NCBI RefSeq assembly: GCF_012273895.1
Contig: NC_052130.1
Span: forward strand, 4,030,001 to 4,094,000
DNA from: Zerene cesonia
Lineage: Eukaryota > Arthropoda > Insecta > Lepidoptera > Pieridae
Length of the DNA: 64,000 nucleotides
Direction of reading: 5' to 3'
Numbering within the stretch: position 1 is the stretch's first letter; each line of letters opens with the position of its first letter. A model generated the notes under the pieces. The model was not told where the DNA came from. It did no database searches and worked only from the letters and a program-made list of their open reading frames with translations. Shown piece after piece: positions 38,401 to 58,300 of this stretch. The position numbers and the translations under genes are program-made.

Positions 38401-38839
38401 TAAACCAATGACACAAGGTACAACTTTACAGAAGATCAATCATCAATGTCATTTATAGATAATCGAAGATCTTCGTGCTTGTTCTGATAAGATTAGTCAT
38501 CTGCTTTCCTACACTTTAGGACAATTTTTCAGTAAAAAAGATACGATGTTATTAATCTCCCTCCTAAGATTAAACTTATGCACATAACAATATTAATAGA
38601 ATGATCGACACTTAAATACAATTTAATAAGCTTCGATATGAAATTAATTCTATTTTTTCGGAGAGTAGCTCAAAAAATATGGTACACTACACTACATTAG
38701 TATTCGTTACCTTAAATCTCAAATCGCCAACAGGGGGCTCAGCGTACGGAATACCTTTGAAACTAAAATAGGGCTTGCCGTAAACATTATCCACTTTACT
38801 TCCCTCCAACACCCCTTCGTTCACTTTAATTCTCACCAT
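35409..38839 (-). CDS. carboxylesterase 7 of the array, complete
   Basis: Exons: 38839-38711 (129 bp), 38325-36986 (1340 bp), 35580-35409 (172 bp), giving 546 residues. Exon 2 is 9 bp longer than in genes 1 and 2; the three extra residues fall around RNGNCIHEDVE and ALGSPVDEV. Triad: Ser188 in GESAG, Glu324 in TEDEG, His449 in SHVDDL; oxyanion loop HGGGF. Start at MVRIKV (38839): the upstream frame hits a stop within about 20 codons, so no signal peptide can be made. Intron 2 is long (1405 bp) and holds a family A repeat and a tRNA-headed SINE. This is the 5'-most gene in the direction of transcription. Confidence 0.9.
35708..36001 (-). repeat. family A repeat, reverse copy in intron 2 of esterase 7
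   Basis: Begins 'tgggagtcgagcacgcttcg' and ends 'cccgctatgacataaa', the full family A layout reversed. It is absent from intron 2 of the other esterases. Confidence 0.75.
36493..36805 (-). mobile_element. tRNA-derived SINE (family B), full copy
   Basis: On the minus strand the head shows an A-box-like TGGCTCAGTGG and a B box GGTTCGAGACC at tRNA-like spacing. The body carries ACACATGTGACATCTGCC-type and CAGCAGTGGGAAC words, and the tail is a (GATGAT) repeat. This is a pol III promoter plus a simple-repeat tail, as in SINEs. Two more copies, also on the minus strand, lie at 48002 and 59538. Confidence 0.8.
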
Positions 38840-38939
38840 TATTGCTTTAAAACACTGTTATCCTACGAGAACACGCAAGAGTAATGAAAACATAAATTTG
38901 GACGACTCATGTATTTCTATTCCTATAACAATCAGGTTC

Positions 38940-38947
38940 TTTAAATA
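38940..38947 (-). promoter_or_regulatory. TATA-like box of esterase 7
   Basis: TATTTAAA on the minus strand, 108 nt before the MVRIKV codon, matches the position in genes 1, 2 and 4. Confidence 0.45.
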
Positions 38948-40399
38948 GCATTATAAGTCGTAGAGTGTTTATAAAATCTGACCATCCGTGAAGTGCCCAG
39001 TTATTATTTTATGTATAGACTAGCACGCGACTTCCTTCGCGTAGTGCTGAAGATATGAGTATCATGTAAATAAATAGTGTTTAACGCATGTTAATTTTTA
39101 ACCAACCTTCCCAAGACGTAAAGTTAAATAATAATTTTTAAATAATTATATTTGTAATTAAAATGTAATTGTATAATATATATACAATTTTAACAAGCCC
39201 AAAGAAACATTTTTACCGCGAAAATGATACAGAGGTACAAACGAAAATTCATAAAAACACTCGAGCGGTAACATAAAACTAAACTACCTTCAAATATTCA
39301 GAACTATAAAAAATTTTAACTATGAATGGGACCACATAGTTCGTACCAGGTATCAAATAAAAAAATAATCATAAAATTCGGCATTCTCAGTAAAATGTTA
39401 TGAGGTAACAACTATAAAAAATACAGGCAAACTTTAATGCTTAGGTAAACCGTGATTATCTGATTCTAACAGTTTTAAATAAACACTCCCTATGAATGAT
39501 TAGGCATAAAAGACAAGGAATTTATAGAAACTTGTAAAAGCTATATATAATATATTCCTGTTTTTCGTTTCTTATAACTGCAATTATAAGGTTAAAAACT
39601 CGAAACAATCTACCTCTTCCTTTAACTACGCGGAGGAATCCGCTGGCGGAAAGCTAGTTCCTTAAGTTACTAGAGTTTTGCATTAATAACTATTTTTCTT
39701 TTTAGTTTTTGATTTCCCTACCATTCATCATTCCAAATTACCAAACTTCTACTGGCCGTGTCAAATATGTTCTATTTTTTTTATTAAAAATTATCTGATC
39801 TTAATTAATTGAAATGTTACCCTCCTTAAAATTTCTAAAAGAAATTAATTTACTTTATTTAAAACGTCTCAACGTTTTTCTTAATAATGTTTATAACCTA
39901 GATAAGAACTATCAAGCAATAATATCAAAAATTCCTGAATTAAGAATTCAAAACTCGTTATTTAGCATAACATAGCATAACTAAACTAAAAAAGTTAACC
40001 TCAGAATCAGAGATAACATCATTATATACAGCGTGCATACTAATTTTATGAATCGCAATAAAAATTGTATGAAATGTTTTTATAATGGCTGGTAAGCATC
40101 ACTTTACATAAGTACTCACGTACCACGATACAATGGTATATAATTAAATAAATTGCGTATTTCGTATCCGTAACGTATTATCAACGTAAAATACTCAAAA
40201 TTTACCTAAATATCGATAGCTGAAGTATTGCTCTTTCATATGAAAATAAAAACTTTACTTCTGATATGTCTCATATGCTGCTGTTGTTTATAATCTGTGA
40301 TATAATATAAAACTGGATAGTTAGCTAATTTAATGCACCCGAAATCCCGAATCTCAGGCACTTTATTGGTGATTTTTTTATTGTCAACGTCTTGAAAAT

Positions 40400-41060
40400 G
40401 GTTTTACCGGTTATCATTGTGACTATATTTTTTTGGGTGGTTTGATGATGTGTAAATGATGAGTCAAAATTTAGCTTCCGACTTGCTTACAAAAAGCACC
40501 TTTCGCTATCGCTACAGTCTTCCCTAATAAGCAGTACGGTATCTTAGCTTCCCACTTTTTATTGTTTATGTATTTATGTAGCATTTATTTATGTACTTTT
40601 TTCTCACTATTATTTACTACTCTGGCCTTTTTTCCAATTTTCTTTTAATCTTTCACATGTCTCTTTTATATATTTATCCAAAATGTGGCCTAACATTATT
40701 GTTTATGTATTTGTGTTAATTTATTTTCTTTCTTATCTATCAATCTTCCTTCTGAGTTCTGGTAGAATCAACAGCGTCATGGGTCAACTGATTCATGGCA
40801 TATAAAGCTGAGCCTGGACCTTTTCACAGCCATAACACACAACAGCATCGTAATTTAGATTTATAATTATTTATTTTCTTCTTAAATTGTCGTGGCTGTG
40901 TTTATATTTTTCCTTCTGTACAACGTTGTGTGTTTTGCCTTCTTTGTTAGTTGTTGTGTGTGTTCTTGTGTGTGAATAAATGTTTGTCTATGTCTATTCT
41001 TTTCTTATTTTAAAGCTGGTGCTTTCTATGGTTTTTGGTTTTTGATTTGGTAGTTCTGAC
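40400..41060 (+). mobile_element. possible solo LTR
   Basis: A TATAAAG at about 40801 is followed some 180 nt later by GAATAAA (about 40975) and a TG-rich stretch, the layout of an LTR U3-R-U5. No second LTR, integrase or reverse transcriptase frame is seen nearby and the ends are not defined. Low confidence. Confidence 0.25.
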
Positions 41061-41657
41061 AATTTGGAGGTGTTGACTAGTCCACTTATCCAGGAAGGCC
41101 ATATAAAATACCGACCAATATAAGCGGAGCATTAATGACAAACGTTTTTTTGAGATATTCTTAAAACGAACTCGATAGTATTATTATAAATATTTTTACA
41201 TCATTAGCGTTTGTATTACAAATTATAAGTTAAATTGAGCCTATTGCACATGCGTTGCAACCTGTATAACAAATATTATTTTTTTCGAAAAATCCATATC
41301 ATTAATCAAATAATTTTTTACAATCTTATGGCGACATATGTAATGTATATCTCTATAAAAATATATTTTAGAAAATCTAATTAATGCAAAGGGCGTGAAG
41401 GTCATGTCAAACCAGTTCGTAAATCATGAGGTTATTTGGAACACGTATTAACCAAATGTGTTACAAAGTAATTTTTTCATCATTTATTACACAGACATAA
41501 ACCTACGTAATTGCCGTCGATACTGTCAAATATTATGTGCATTTTATTGGTGATGCTGTTGCAATCTCTATTGTATTCCCTAAATTCTATTGTCCCGTTT
41601 TATAAAGAAAACTTACTAGTTTCTCTACCCGAACCAGTCTGGTTTCGAATTCGAATT

Positions 41658-41683
41658 TATCACATTAGGTCTAATGTGATAAT
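41658..41683. repeat. short inverted repeat
   Basis: An 11-bp perfect inverted repeat, TTATCACATTA / TAATGTGATAA, with a four-base spacer. No gene nearby. Confidence 0.5.
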
Positions 41684-42299
41684 TTCTGAAGTCTGTTTGA
41701 ATGTCTGTTATGCTTCCGTGGCTAAACAAAACAATAAACTAACCTAGATCGGTCAGGTCGGCATCAGTTTAAAATCAAATTTAGAATGAACATAGCTAAA
41801 GACACGAGGTCAAATAAAAGTTACTCTCTCATTAATATGTGCTTTACTTATATTTTTTGTAATGATAAATCAATAGGATGAGTCAATACAGCATTTTTTT
41901 AATTTTTTAATTATACGACGGGCTAAACGGCCAAACGTGTGTATTATAGAAAAATGTCTAGTTTTCTATTGTATGTGTGTTTTATTTTCCGTTCCAAAAA
42001 ATTACGTAAATTAAAGTAAAGAAATAACAATATTTCATACCAGATACAACAAGATTCTGGTTCAAGCTATGTATTTACCTCAATTGCACATTATATTTCG
42101 AAGAAACATATATAAATGAGGCATTTAAAACAACATGCTCACTGTAACATAATATGATATTTTCTTATCAAACAAAAAAATCACGGTAATTTAAATTATT
42201 ATTCACTAACGATCCTTATCTTTTTTATGTTTTGATGTAAACAATATGCTAATGTGTAAAACAGTAGCAAACATCGTCACCAATTTTTTTCTCGAGCAA

Positions 42300-42570
42300 T
42301 TAAGCCACAAATTCATGACACGCTTCGACACAAAGTGGGCCAGCTCGCACCGGGGAAGGTACTGCACCCCCACAGAAGATTGGCGTATAATAGTAGCTTG
42401 CTGTGTTTCGTCCGCTGAGTGAAGGAGCCGGAGGCCCGCATCCTTTTTCTTACCCTTTATTCGTACCATCAATTTTTCGTTATCCTTTATTTATTAAAGT
42501 TGGCAGTGCGTCTGCCCAGGTATTCGTAATTGTTGAAAAGTTTATGGGCGGCGTTGGTCACCTTAGCCTA
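42300..42570 (-). repeat. family A repeat, diverged reverse copy
   Basis: Words such as 'cgcttcgacacaaagtgggc', 'cagctcgcaccggggaaggt' and 'gaaggagccggaggcccg' follow the reversed family A order with many changes. Confidence 0.6.
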
Positions 42571-43569
42571 TGACCCTCGAACATAACGTAGTAATTCGCA
42601 GATAAATTCATAATTTTAAAATCGGTTCTATAGATCTAGACAACTCCCTACAACGTCACACACCAGTACCTTTTTTAATATTAGTATAGTATTATTTACA
42701 AGTAACATAACTGCGATTGAAATCGCTTTATTATCGTCACATAAGGCCACAATCATTGCCTCATCTTATTGAATCAAAGGTCATGACATTAATCAACTGA
42801 GAACAGCTTTGGTTTCGACGGATGATGAGCCTACAAGATAAAAACGAAGCGGAGGCTAAAATAAAACAACATCATGATTTATATATGATTGACATAGTAT
42901 ATTATTATAAAAATATGAAACTTTACGAAGGTGTAATCAGTCGCTTGAATATACAAACTCAAAAAATATAACAATATTATGATTCCATTCCTTAATCCTA
43001 TAATTCGGTTAAATTAAATATTATTTCTAAAAAAGATTTAAAGCTACTATTAAATATGCAATAATAAACAAATAAAGACATAATAGACAACAGTAATATA
43101 CAAAGAATTAAAGTTTTATTATGTTGTTTATGTTTTAATTTGTAATAAACATTATATTGAATTGATTTTATCTTCGTTATCATTAATATCCACTCGAACA
43201 GAATCAGCGAGAAAGACTAGACGTCTGGTGTTTTGTAAATCCGACTTTAACTCATAGGAATATGGTTGGATTTTTTTTGGTCAATGTTGACCAACTAGTT
43301 TAGGGATTTAATTTATTGCTATTGGAACGTATTGTCAGGGTTTTGTGATTAAACCTTAAACTTATGACGATAAGCTTGTTTTTGCTTAAAGATTTGTTTT
43401 CCGACTAGAATATTGACAAATACATTTAAGGACAGTTCTAAGTTCATTTTTGTATAGGGCTGTATGCACACATACTTAAATCTATTAAATAAAAATAGTA
43501 ATGATGATGAAAAAAATACACGTACATTTAAATGTTCGGAAATTGTTTAATTATTTATCGACTTCTATT

Positions 43570-43765
43570 GTATATATCTTACTAATATTATAAACGCGAA
43601 TGTTCGTAAATTTAGATGGATAATGCACGTTTGCTACTATTTTAAAACAGCTTATCGTTATGTCTGCAACTTGGTACAGAGATAGCTTATAGTCTGGATT
43701 AGCACATAGGCTACTTTTTACACGGGTACTCCGCGAGCGACGCCACGGGTCAGAGCTAGTGCATG
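43570..43765 (-). repeat. retroelement tail, reverse copy
   Basis: It starts 'cttactaatattataaacgc' and ends near 'acgccacgggtcagagctagt', the reversed order of common insect non-LTR tails ending in ATAATATTAGTA. Confidence 0.55.
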
Positions 43766-44944
43766 TATACTTCATTGAAATAAATTTCCGAGTCTCATCT
43801 ATTTTTACAATACGTCAAGTAAGCATAGATGGAGTTTGTACAGACAAAAACAGAAATAGAAGATATAATATTACAAATAATCCGATTATAAAACAGGCGG
43901 ACTAATTGCCAAGCAACATTCTCAACCAACCAATCTGGTATTAATGGAAGTTCATAATAAAGTGCAAAAAACAGCAAAGATGAATAATTAAAATTAATAT
44001 GAATAATGTTCCAGAAACACATTCTACCGATTTTTCATTTCAGATGATCACAAATCTCGTTATAAGACAGCATTACATTTATGAAGCGGTATGATTTGTT
44101 ATTAAACATGAAAAATGAAGTCCAATAGGTAAATTATGTTATAAAAAATCACACACACAATTTGGCAAGAGGAATTAAACGGTTATTAAAATACACTGCA
44201 CTTCAATACTCTTATACTGGGTGACTATTAAAACTAAAGAATTTGATGCTTAAAGGTTTTATATAATAAAAGTAATTAACATCACTGCATAGTATAAAAT
44301 AAAGTCGCTTTCTCTATCTTTCCCTATGCTTAAATCTTTAAAACTACGCAATGGTTTTTTTTTTTAATAGATAGAGTGATCAACAGGAAGGTTTATATGC
44401 ATAATAACATGTGTTAATCTACTCCGAATTTAACGCGTGCACAGCCGGGGGCAAAAGCTAGTTGTATATAAATATCGATTCGCTACTGAGTACAATCAAG
44501 CGAAAGTTATATAAAATATTAACGCCAATCGGTTGAAAGGCTTACAGAGTAAGAACCAAATTGTTTATTTTATAGACAATAAATTTATTTTATTATTTCA
44601 AATAAAGAGAAAAAAGAACCTCCTTTAGAAATTAAAAACTTTTTAACGGATTTTAAAGGCGATTTATTCATTATATTATTAAGCCGATGTTTCCAACACT
44701 TTACAGCGAGCGTGGTCACGGGGAGACAGTCAGTCTCCTCTCCTAATATAATGCTCGCGTAAAATCAAACACTGGAACCTCCTTGTTTCGGGGAAAGTCG
44801 GTTAATTAACGATCGTTTATTGTATCATTATAATGAGAATCGAGTTTCCAGTAATTCATTTCTGTTCGAAGCCTATTTCAGTAGTCATCTAGAATAAATA
44901 TATTTATAAGTACATAATTATTTATCCGATTATCCTACTTTCTA

Positions 44945-45115
44945 TCTATCTATATATACATATATATGTAACGTCAAATGTGTTGATAAGCGTAAAACTC
45001 GAGAACAGCTCGACCAATTCGGCTAAATTTTTGAACGGTGTTCTTAAGGCACAAGGAAGGTTCTTATGGCGAGAAAAAACGTACCACGAGCGAAGCCGGG
45101 GCGGATTGCTAGTTT
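44945..45115 (+). repeat. retroelement tail
   Basis: From 'atctatatatacatatatat' to 'accacgagcgaagccggggc' and 'ggattgctagttt'. The 'gcgaagccggggcg...gctag' ending also occurs at 4153-4182. Confidence 0.5.
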
Positions 45116-45406
45116 CATTCAAAACACGAAACCTTGTTACACAAAGAGTCGGACCTGGACGAAGTAATTAAATTTTTCTTTTATTTTATTTTATATTTTA
45201 TTTTCATTTTCTTTTATTTTATTCAATAAATTTCACTTCATTCACCCAGTTTCACCCAGTTCACGCAAAATCGGAACTGAACGAAGTCAAAAAACTTTTC
45301 TAAATCAAAATAATTAAGTGTTTTTAGATAACATTTTCCCCGTATTGCTATAAGGTATCGCTCCACCAGGTAGCGCGCGCAAAGCCGCGTGTGGAAGGTA
45401 GTTTTA

Positions 45407-52584
<7,178 letters not shown>

Positions 52585-53195
52585 TTTACACTTTTTTATT
52601 TATATTATATGGTTAAAATTATCATGAAGACATTCTCACAACGTAGGTACTTGTTTTGAACTGAGTAAAATTGACAAATGAGAACCATGGACAGCTGTTT
52701 TCGATGTCAAATCATTGTCAAATTGACATTCTTTTCAAAATTGCTATAACTAAATAAAATGTTGATTGTATATTTTTTAAATCTTTTTGCTACATATATA
52801 ATTGATGCCAATTTTTCTTTCTGTACACCTATTCGTCTAATGCTTTAAAAAATAGGTTTTTAAAGTACAGAAATGCCAGAATCGTGTAAAGTTTTTATTT
52901 ATTGTTTTCAAATTACTTCCGTTTTTAGGGACAACAAGCGATCGAACACACATTTAACTATACTTGAAATAATGTGACGCCTAAATCGCCATAAAAGAAG
53001 TCCAGCACACTTTACGTGACGTTCTCGAATCAACGGTCACGGCCGCACTGTCTGTGAAGCTTACAAGCTAATATTACTTACTCTGTGCTCACAAGGTTCA
53101 TAAAAAATCAACATTTTGTACTCGCATATGGTCATGATTACAATATTTTATTGATTATCAAACATCCAAGATCATAATGATTTTGTTATCAGTAC
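52585..53195. other. pelle 5' flank, between pelle and the GH1 gene
   Basis: The pelle start codon follows a purine-rich AAAATG context. The stretch holds the pelle promoter by position, but no TATA box or defined motif is evident. The most GC-rich part is about 52970-53070. Confidence 0.45.
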
Positions 53196-53201
53196 TTTAT
53201 T
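53196..53201 (-). terminator. poly(A) signal of the GH1 gene
   Basis: AATAAA on the minus strand, 25 nt after the stop codon at 53226. Confidence 0.55.
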
Positions 53202-53225
53202 GAACAATGAAATGTTTAAAATTAA

Positions 53226-56200
53226 TTAAAAACAAATGTCTTCAAGCAAAGGAACATAATTAAGATTTAGGGTTCTTGTTGATATCAATTGTTTGTACCA
53301 TATTGCTGAACACCTAGGTGAACGCTTACGATTTTCATCATCATAATCAACTTGAAAGAGGCCAAATTTTAATCTGAAAAAAAAAATTCCTTTTACTTAC
53401 ATATTTTTTGTATAATTACAGATAAAATATTACTATACAAGGTATAATAAATCATTTAGGACTTCCAGGAAATCTAACCTCTTCTAACCATAGGTCACAG
53501 ATTTGCCACATTTTAAGAACTACCTCCCTCATTATATTATGACTTAACACTATTCAAATTTTATACATGTATTTATGAAAAATTAAAATAAGAAATTTTG
53601 ATTAATCTCGCAAACGTTAAATTTCACACCTTAGTACATACCTTTTAAATTACTTAACATGTGACGTCAAAAAGTCTTTTTACCACCTGTTAGCCTTGTC
53701 ACATAACACAATGTCACAATTTGGTGATACCCTACCCGTATTATTATACCACCCTACTTGCCCTTTATTACGTGTGACGTAATTTATGAATGACCCCTAA
53801 GTAATAGAACGGATAACATAATATTATACTAATAATATTGTTAAATAATCGTACAAACCTAGATCCAGAGGCCCACTCAAAATTATCCATTAGACTCCAA
53901 GCCGTATATCTAGTTATGTTACAGCCGTCAATTTCAATTGCATCCAAAATATCATCGAAATATTGTCTATAATATGATACTCTGTTCAAATCATTCAATC
54001 CCCCGTATGAATCGAAGCCATTTTCAAATATCATAATATTTGGGTTATTACACGTATCTTTTACCCAGTTTAAAGCTCTTCTTATTCCTTTAGGTACGAT
54101 CTGTTATTACCAAATGTAATTATAAATATCTGTATAGCGTTCAGTAAAGAACTAAATTATGTGTGTCCGCGCTGTTATTGTATGCGAAAATTGAAGATCT
54201 AATGTCAATCATTGTTTTAATTTTGTTTTAATCAAAACCAAGACTTTTTTTATTTCATTGGAGATAAAAATCTGTGCTATGGTATGGTAATAATTTCAAC
54301 CTTATTGCATTTCCTCGTTTCAATTTGAAAACCATTTATTTGTTATAAGTACTAACAGTGCGCACTGGCTTCCCTTGTATATGTGTGTAAAGCCTACCAC
54401 TCTAGCATTCAGATATCACGTGCATATTCAACGTTGAAAGACTTTTAGAAATCTAACCAGTAGTGCCTGAGATTAGCGCATTCAAACTAACAAACTCTTC
54501 AGCTTAATGCACATTAATCTGTTATGTATATCTTTATATAATTAGTATAGACTTAAAAGCGTACGTAAAAAGCGTAGAAACTTCTAATATTTGTTACGAA
54601 TAAAGTGAATGATAGTTACCGTACATTGAAATGTTACCCCCTTTTCAAAGTTCATTTCGACTATTTTGGCGCCAATGTCATCATAAAATGAAGGAATGAT
54701 ACTGGATTCATAGTTTGCTCTTGTATAAAAGTATGTAGTGTAATGATTAAATCCAAAAAAATCGCTAGTACCTGAGACAGAGATATTTCTGTTACTTTTT
54801 TATTAATACTTATATTATAGCCACTGAATTATTTTTCTTATAGTGTGTCACAAATTTTCAGTTTTGATACTTCTACTGACGTTGGTCTTTTTAATTCAAT
54901 TTAAACTAGCTTTCTGCCCACGGCTTCGTCCGCGCAGTCAAAAGTATAAAATAAACATCGCGGAGTTTTTCCCACACAGTTCTCGTTACCGTTACATACG
55001 TTACGTAAAGACAAATAAACAGAGTTACTTTTATAATATTGATAAGATTCATATGGCATCGTATTCATAAATTGTTTTACCTTTAAGGTATTCTATTTCA
55101 TCATTTGTAAATTCGGGCAAACGACTCCTTGGATAACCTTGTTCTAGACTCTTAGCAGCGACCCTTCTTTTAACACGTTCTGGAAAATCACCGTCTGAAG
55201 AAAATATTGGATGGCTGTAGAGCCCTATATGGAATTCAACAGCATCTACACTGGCTTCTACATCTTTTATATTGTTTGTAGCTCCTTGAGCAAAATCGGA
55301 CGCTATTACTATTCCGCACACACCTAAAATTATTTTTTAATATTATTTATGTAACTAAGATTTTAATCTATTGAAAAATAGTGTTACGAAACAAGTTAGC
55401 GCACTATTTTTGGGTAGATTATAATCTATGAATGGTTTTAACCATTGGTTTGTGAAATGATGAGCTAACTTATTAGCGAATTCTCAGTATAACTTCACAG
55501 AAATACATACAGCTTTGTAGCGAGTTAAATTAAAATTTAACAGTTTTTACAATCTACTTCTCTATACAGAAATTTTGCCTATTATGTATATTAATATTAA
55601 CATTTTTAGCACACATTTTTATAGAAGAATGATTTATTATCGGAAGCGCGGGATTTTTTATCAAAAGCACATTTACCATTTTGGGATTTTCTGAACTCCT
55701 CATCATATATATGCCAAGCCCTAGCATGCGCCATTAAAATATTTTTAGCTGCTAAATATTCACCGATACCATGACAATTTATTCTGGGAGCTAGCATGTC
55801 CATACCGCATCCAAACACCGCTATTTGATGTGGCTCGTTTATTGTAATCCACGTCTTAACCCTATCTCCAAACAGTTTGTACAATCCTCGCGCGTAGTCT
55901 TCAAACCAATATGCTATCAAAGGATTCGCCCAACCACCCAAATCCTGTAATTTTTGCGGTAAATCCCAATGATACATTGTCACTACTGGTTCTATGTTAT
56001 TCGCTAGTAGTTCGTTTATAAGATTGTTGTAATAATCAAGACCAGCAGAGCTTGTTATGTTCGTGAATCCATTAGGAAATAATCTGGTCCAATTAATGGA
56101 AAACCTGTAAAAGTCTACACCAAGAAATTTCAGCATGTCGATGTCACGCTTGTAGAAATAATAAGACTTGCACGCGTCGTCTCCTGTTGTATTATCTTCG

Positions 56201-56784
56201 ATATTGTTTGGCTGGTGGCACATGACATCCCAAATGCTTGGAGTTTTATCTAAAATTAGGCATTTATTGTATTAAACATATAATCAATTGTGGGTGTAGG
56301 GTAGAGCGATATATTTCGATACAGATAAATTGTAATCCTTTATATATAATGTTATTTTGTTATACATATACTTTTTATCTTATTAATATATAAAACGGAA
56401 AGGTGGCTGACTGATCTATCAATGAACAGCTCAAACTCCAGGACCAATGGGACAGAAATTTGCGGATAGTCACTATGATGATGATGATGATGAAGGACCC
56501 ACATCATCATCACATATTATGTAAACTTTATATTATCCCCATGAGGGCAAAAGCATCTATTTTATATTTTGTAGCATTAAATATTAAGTTTAGAACCTAC
56601 TACAAAATACCCATAGAATACCATTTTTCTATTAATATTTAATCGTTGTAAACAACTCAAAATTGAGATATATAAGAAACATTTTCACAAACCATCACTA
56701 TTCCAGGCGCCTTCGATTTGGTAAGCAGATGTTGCCACACCGAGTTTCAGATTATTTGGAAGCTTTCTACCTGCCATGATTCCA
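53226..56784 (-). CDS. glycosyl hydrolase family 1 (beta-glucosidase-like), first exon not found
   Basis: GH1 enzymes split beta-glycosides, in insects often in gut or defence. Exons: 56784-56693, 56249-55677, 55323-55081, 54771-54620, 54100-53859, 53373-53226; all phases agree. Counting from the ATG at 56777 gives 480 residues, near the usual GH1 length without the signal peptide. Features: GVATSAYQIEGAW near the N-terminus, acid/base Glu167 in TINEP, NHYT, nucleophile Glu377 in IFENG (commonly TENG), and AWSLMDNFEW. Both catalytic Glu residues are present, so an active beta-glucosidase is expected, not a Gln-type plant myrosinase. The first listed exon opens in mid-codon after an AG acceptor, so a signal-peptide exon upstream is likely; starting at MAGRK is the alternative. 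Substrate cannot be told. Confidence 0.88.
54900..55050 (+). repeat. retroelement tail in a GH1 intron
   Basis: Starts 'aaactagctttctgcccacg' and 'gcttcgtccgcgcagtc', the usual start of these degraded tails, and ends just before the exon at 55081. Confidence 0.45.
56380..56515 (+). repeat. repeat fragment plus ATG/ATC microsatellite in a GH1 intron
   Basis: Partner of 51205-51300, followed by an (ATG)n run at about 56475-56492 and a short CATCATCATC run. The latter forms a weak hairpin with the former. Confidence 0.5.
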
Positions 56785-57659
56785 CTAAAATATGTATGAA
56801 AATTAAAGAAAATAATTAACGTATATTAGTGTAAAATAAGAATGTGTGTTTAAAGCTTAATCGTTTCATTGCCCTCTCAATTCACCTTAGTACTGAAATT
56901 TCGAAAAAATTTTGTCCCAAACAAGGCAATTAAGTAAGAACATACAGGAAAAGTAAATAAAATATTCGACATTTATATCATAAATAACATAATATGATAT
57001 ATATGAATTACGTTCGTGCATAGATAACTTTATTATTTTATATACTATGTATAAGATTTAGCTAGAATAATAAATTATGAAAAATTCACAATGAATGTAG
57101 AGTTTAAACTTCGCGCTGATCTTACAGTTGTGTGGAGAAAATTCCAGAATTGCACTACACGAATGGTAAACGTATTGTGACGGAATTTGTTTCATAAGCC
57201 GGGATAAAAAGCAAGAGGTTAGTCGAGGAATATAACAAAGTTTAAATATGGTTTTGGTTTGCAGCCCGTTGCGAAAGTCGCAAGCGTGTTTAAATAACTA
57301 ATAATATTATAACATTCTACAGTACTTACGAACATTATCACCTCATTTAAATGAACACAACCAGTAAGCAAAAAGCAGGTAATTGAAATGTATAATTTAA
57401 ATACATGTGATAACCGAAATTACTTTTCATGACCGTTAAATACTGAATAATTTACATTGTATTCATTTTAGATAAAACGACATATTTATGAGACTATTAA
57501 TAAATTGAAATAAATAAATGAAAACGTTTTATTTTAGTGCATCTAATGATTTACATAAAAAATTCTATTACCTAATTTTAAATTTTATGTGCACTTATTA
57601 TAATTTTTAGGCTATTTTTTACAATTAAACTTAACAAACTTATGTTTATTTTTTTTTCT

Positions 57660-57935
57660 GGTCTATTTTCGTGTAAGAATTGGTCCTGCAGCCAAAACCT
57701 CTTCCGAACGTTTCCAACTAATTCTACCATTAGCTATTTTGGACCACGCTGCACCTGCTGTGCTTATGATGTCGACGCTCGACCTCTGTAACGTCTATCC
57801 GAATTCGGCTTTACATCTATGGGGTACCAGTTTGTTGCTATTTTTGATCGTCTATCTTATGTCACTATTTCTCACTTTGTGCTTCAGTTTGTGCACTATG
57901 TAGCTTCTTTCCATTACACTTTGGCAAACCCTACA
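57660..57935 (-). mobile_element. decayed LINE reverse-transcriptase C-terminal fragment
   Basis: Minus-strand readings give VMERSYIVHKLKHKVRN then, across frameshifts and stops, RRYRGRAS and AGAAWSKIANGRISWKR. This follows the 'MER..LGI.LRDRVRN ... RRRGRP..RW.DDI ... AG..W...A..R..WK' order near the end of many non-LTR retrotransposon polyproteins (from memory). Several stops; dead copy. Confidence 0.6.
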
Positions 57936-58300
57936 TTTATGGAACGCTAACCTAAGAACCTAAATTTTTGGTGAGTATCCAAGTTTGACAATCATAAGTT
58001 TTAAGGAAGATGTAATCTTGCCTTACGTAGATGATGCTCGAAGCGAATTGCGTTACTGGGTATTTAAACTAAAACAAATTGTCACCAATTTATAGCAACG
58101 CGAACCCTACTAGAATATATATATAGAGCAAGGATTGTAGGTTTGTGTTATTGTAATACATATTATACCTATAACATCTGATGACACAACATCTAAAATT
58201 TCGCGGTTTTACACCGCAATTGAAATTACCTATTTAATTTACCTACTTGTATCCTGAGTATCATCGTAGAAAAAAAATACTAAAGAAGTAGGAAATAACA

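Larger units (their letters stand above)
38948..45180. other. gene-free region between the esterase array and pelle
   Basis: No coding exon was recognised. It holds a possible LTR (about 40400-41060), a family A repeat (42300-42570) and retroelement tails (39026-39660, 43570-43765, 44390-44470, 44945-45115). Short open frames here have no family resemblance that I can name. Confidence 0.55.

Noticed and set aside
41511..41747. 78-codon ORF with a hydrophobic start (MPSILSNIMCILLVMLLQSL)
   Set aside because: Signal-like N-terminus only; no homology recognised, no intron or promoter context, and an inverted repeat within it.
56460..56515. CRISPR-like or coding repeat of ATG/CAT units
   Set aside because: A simple microsatellite in a eukaryotic intron, without spacers.
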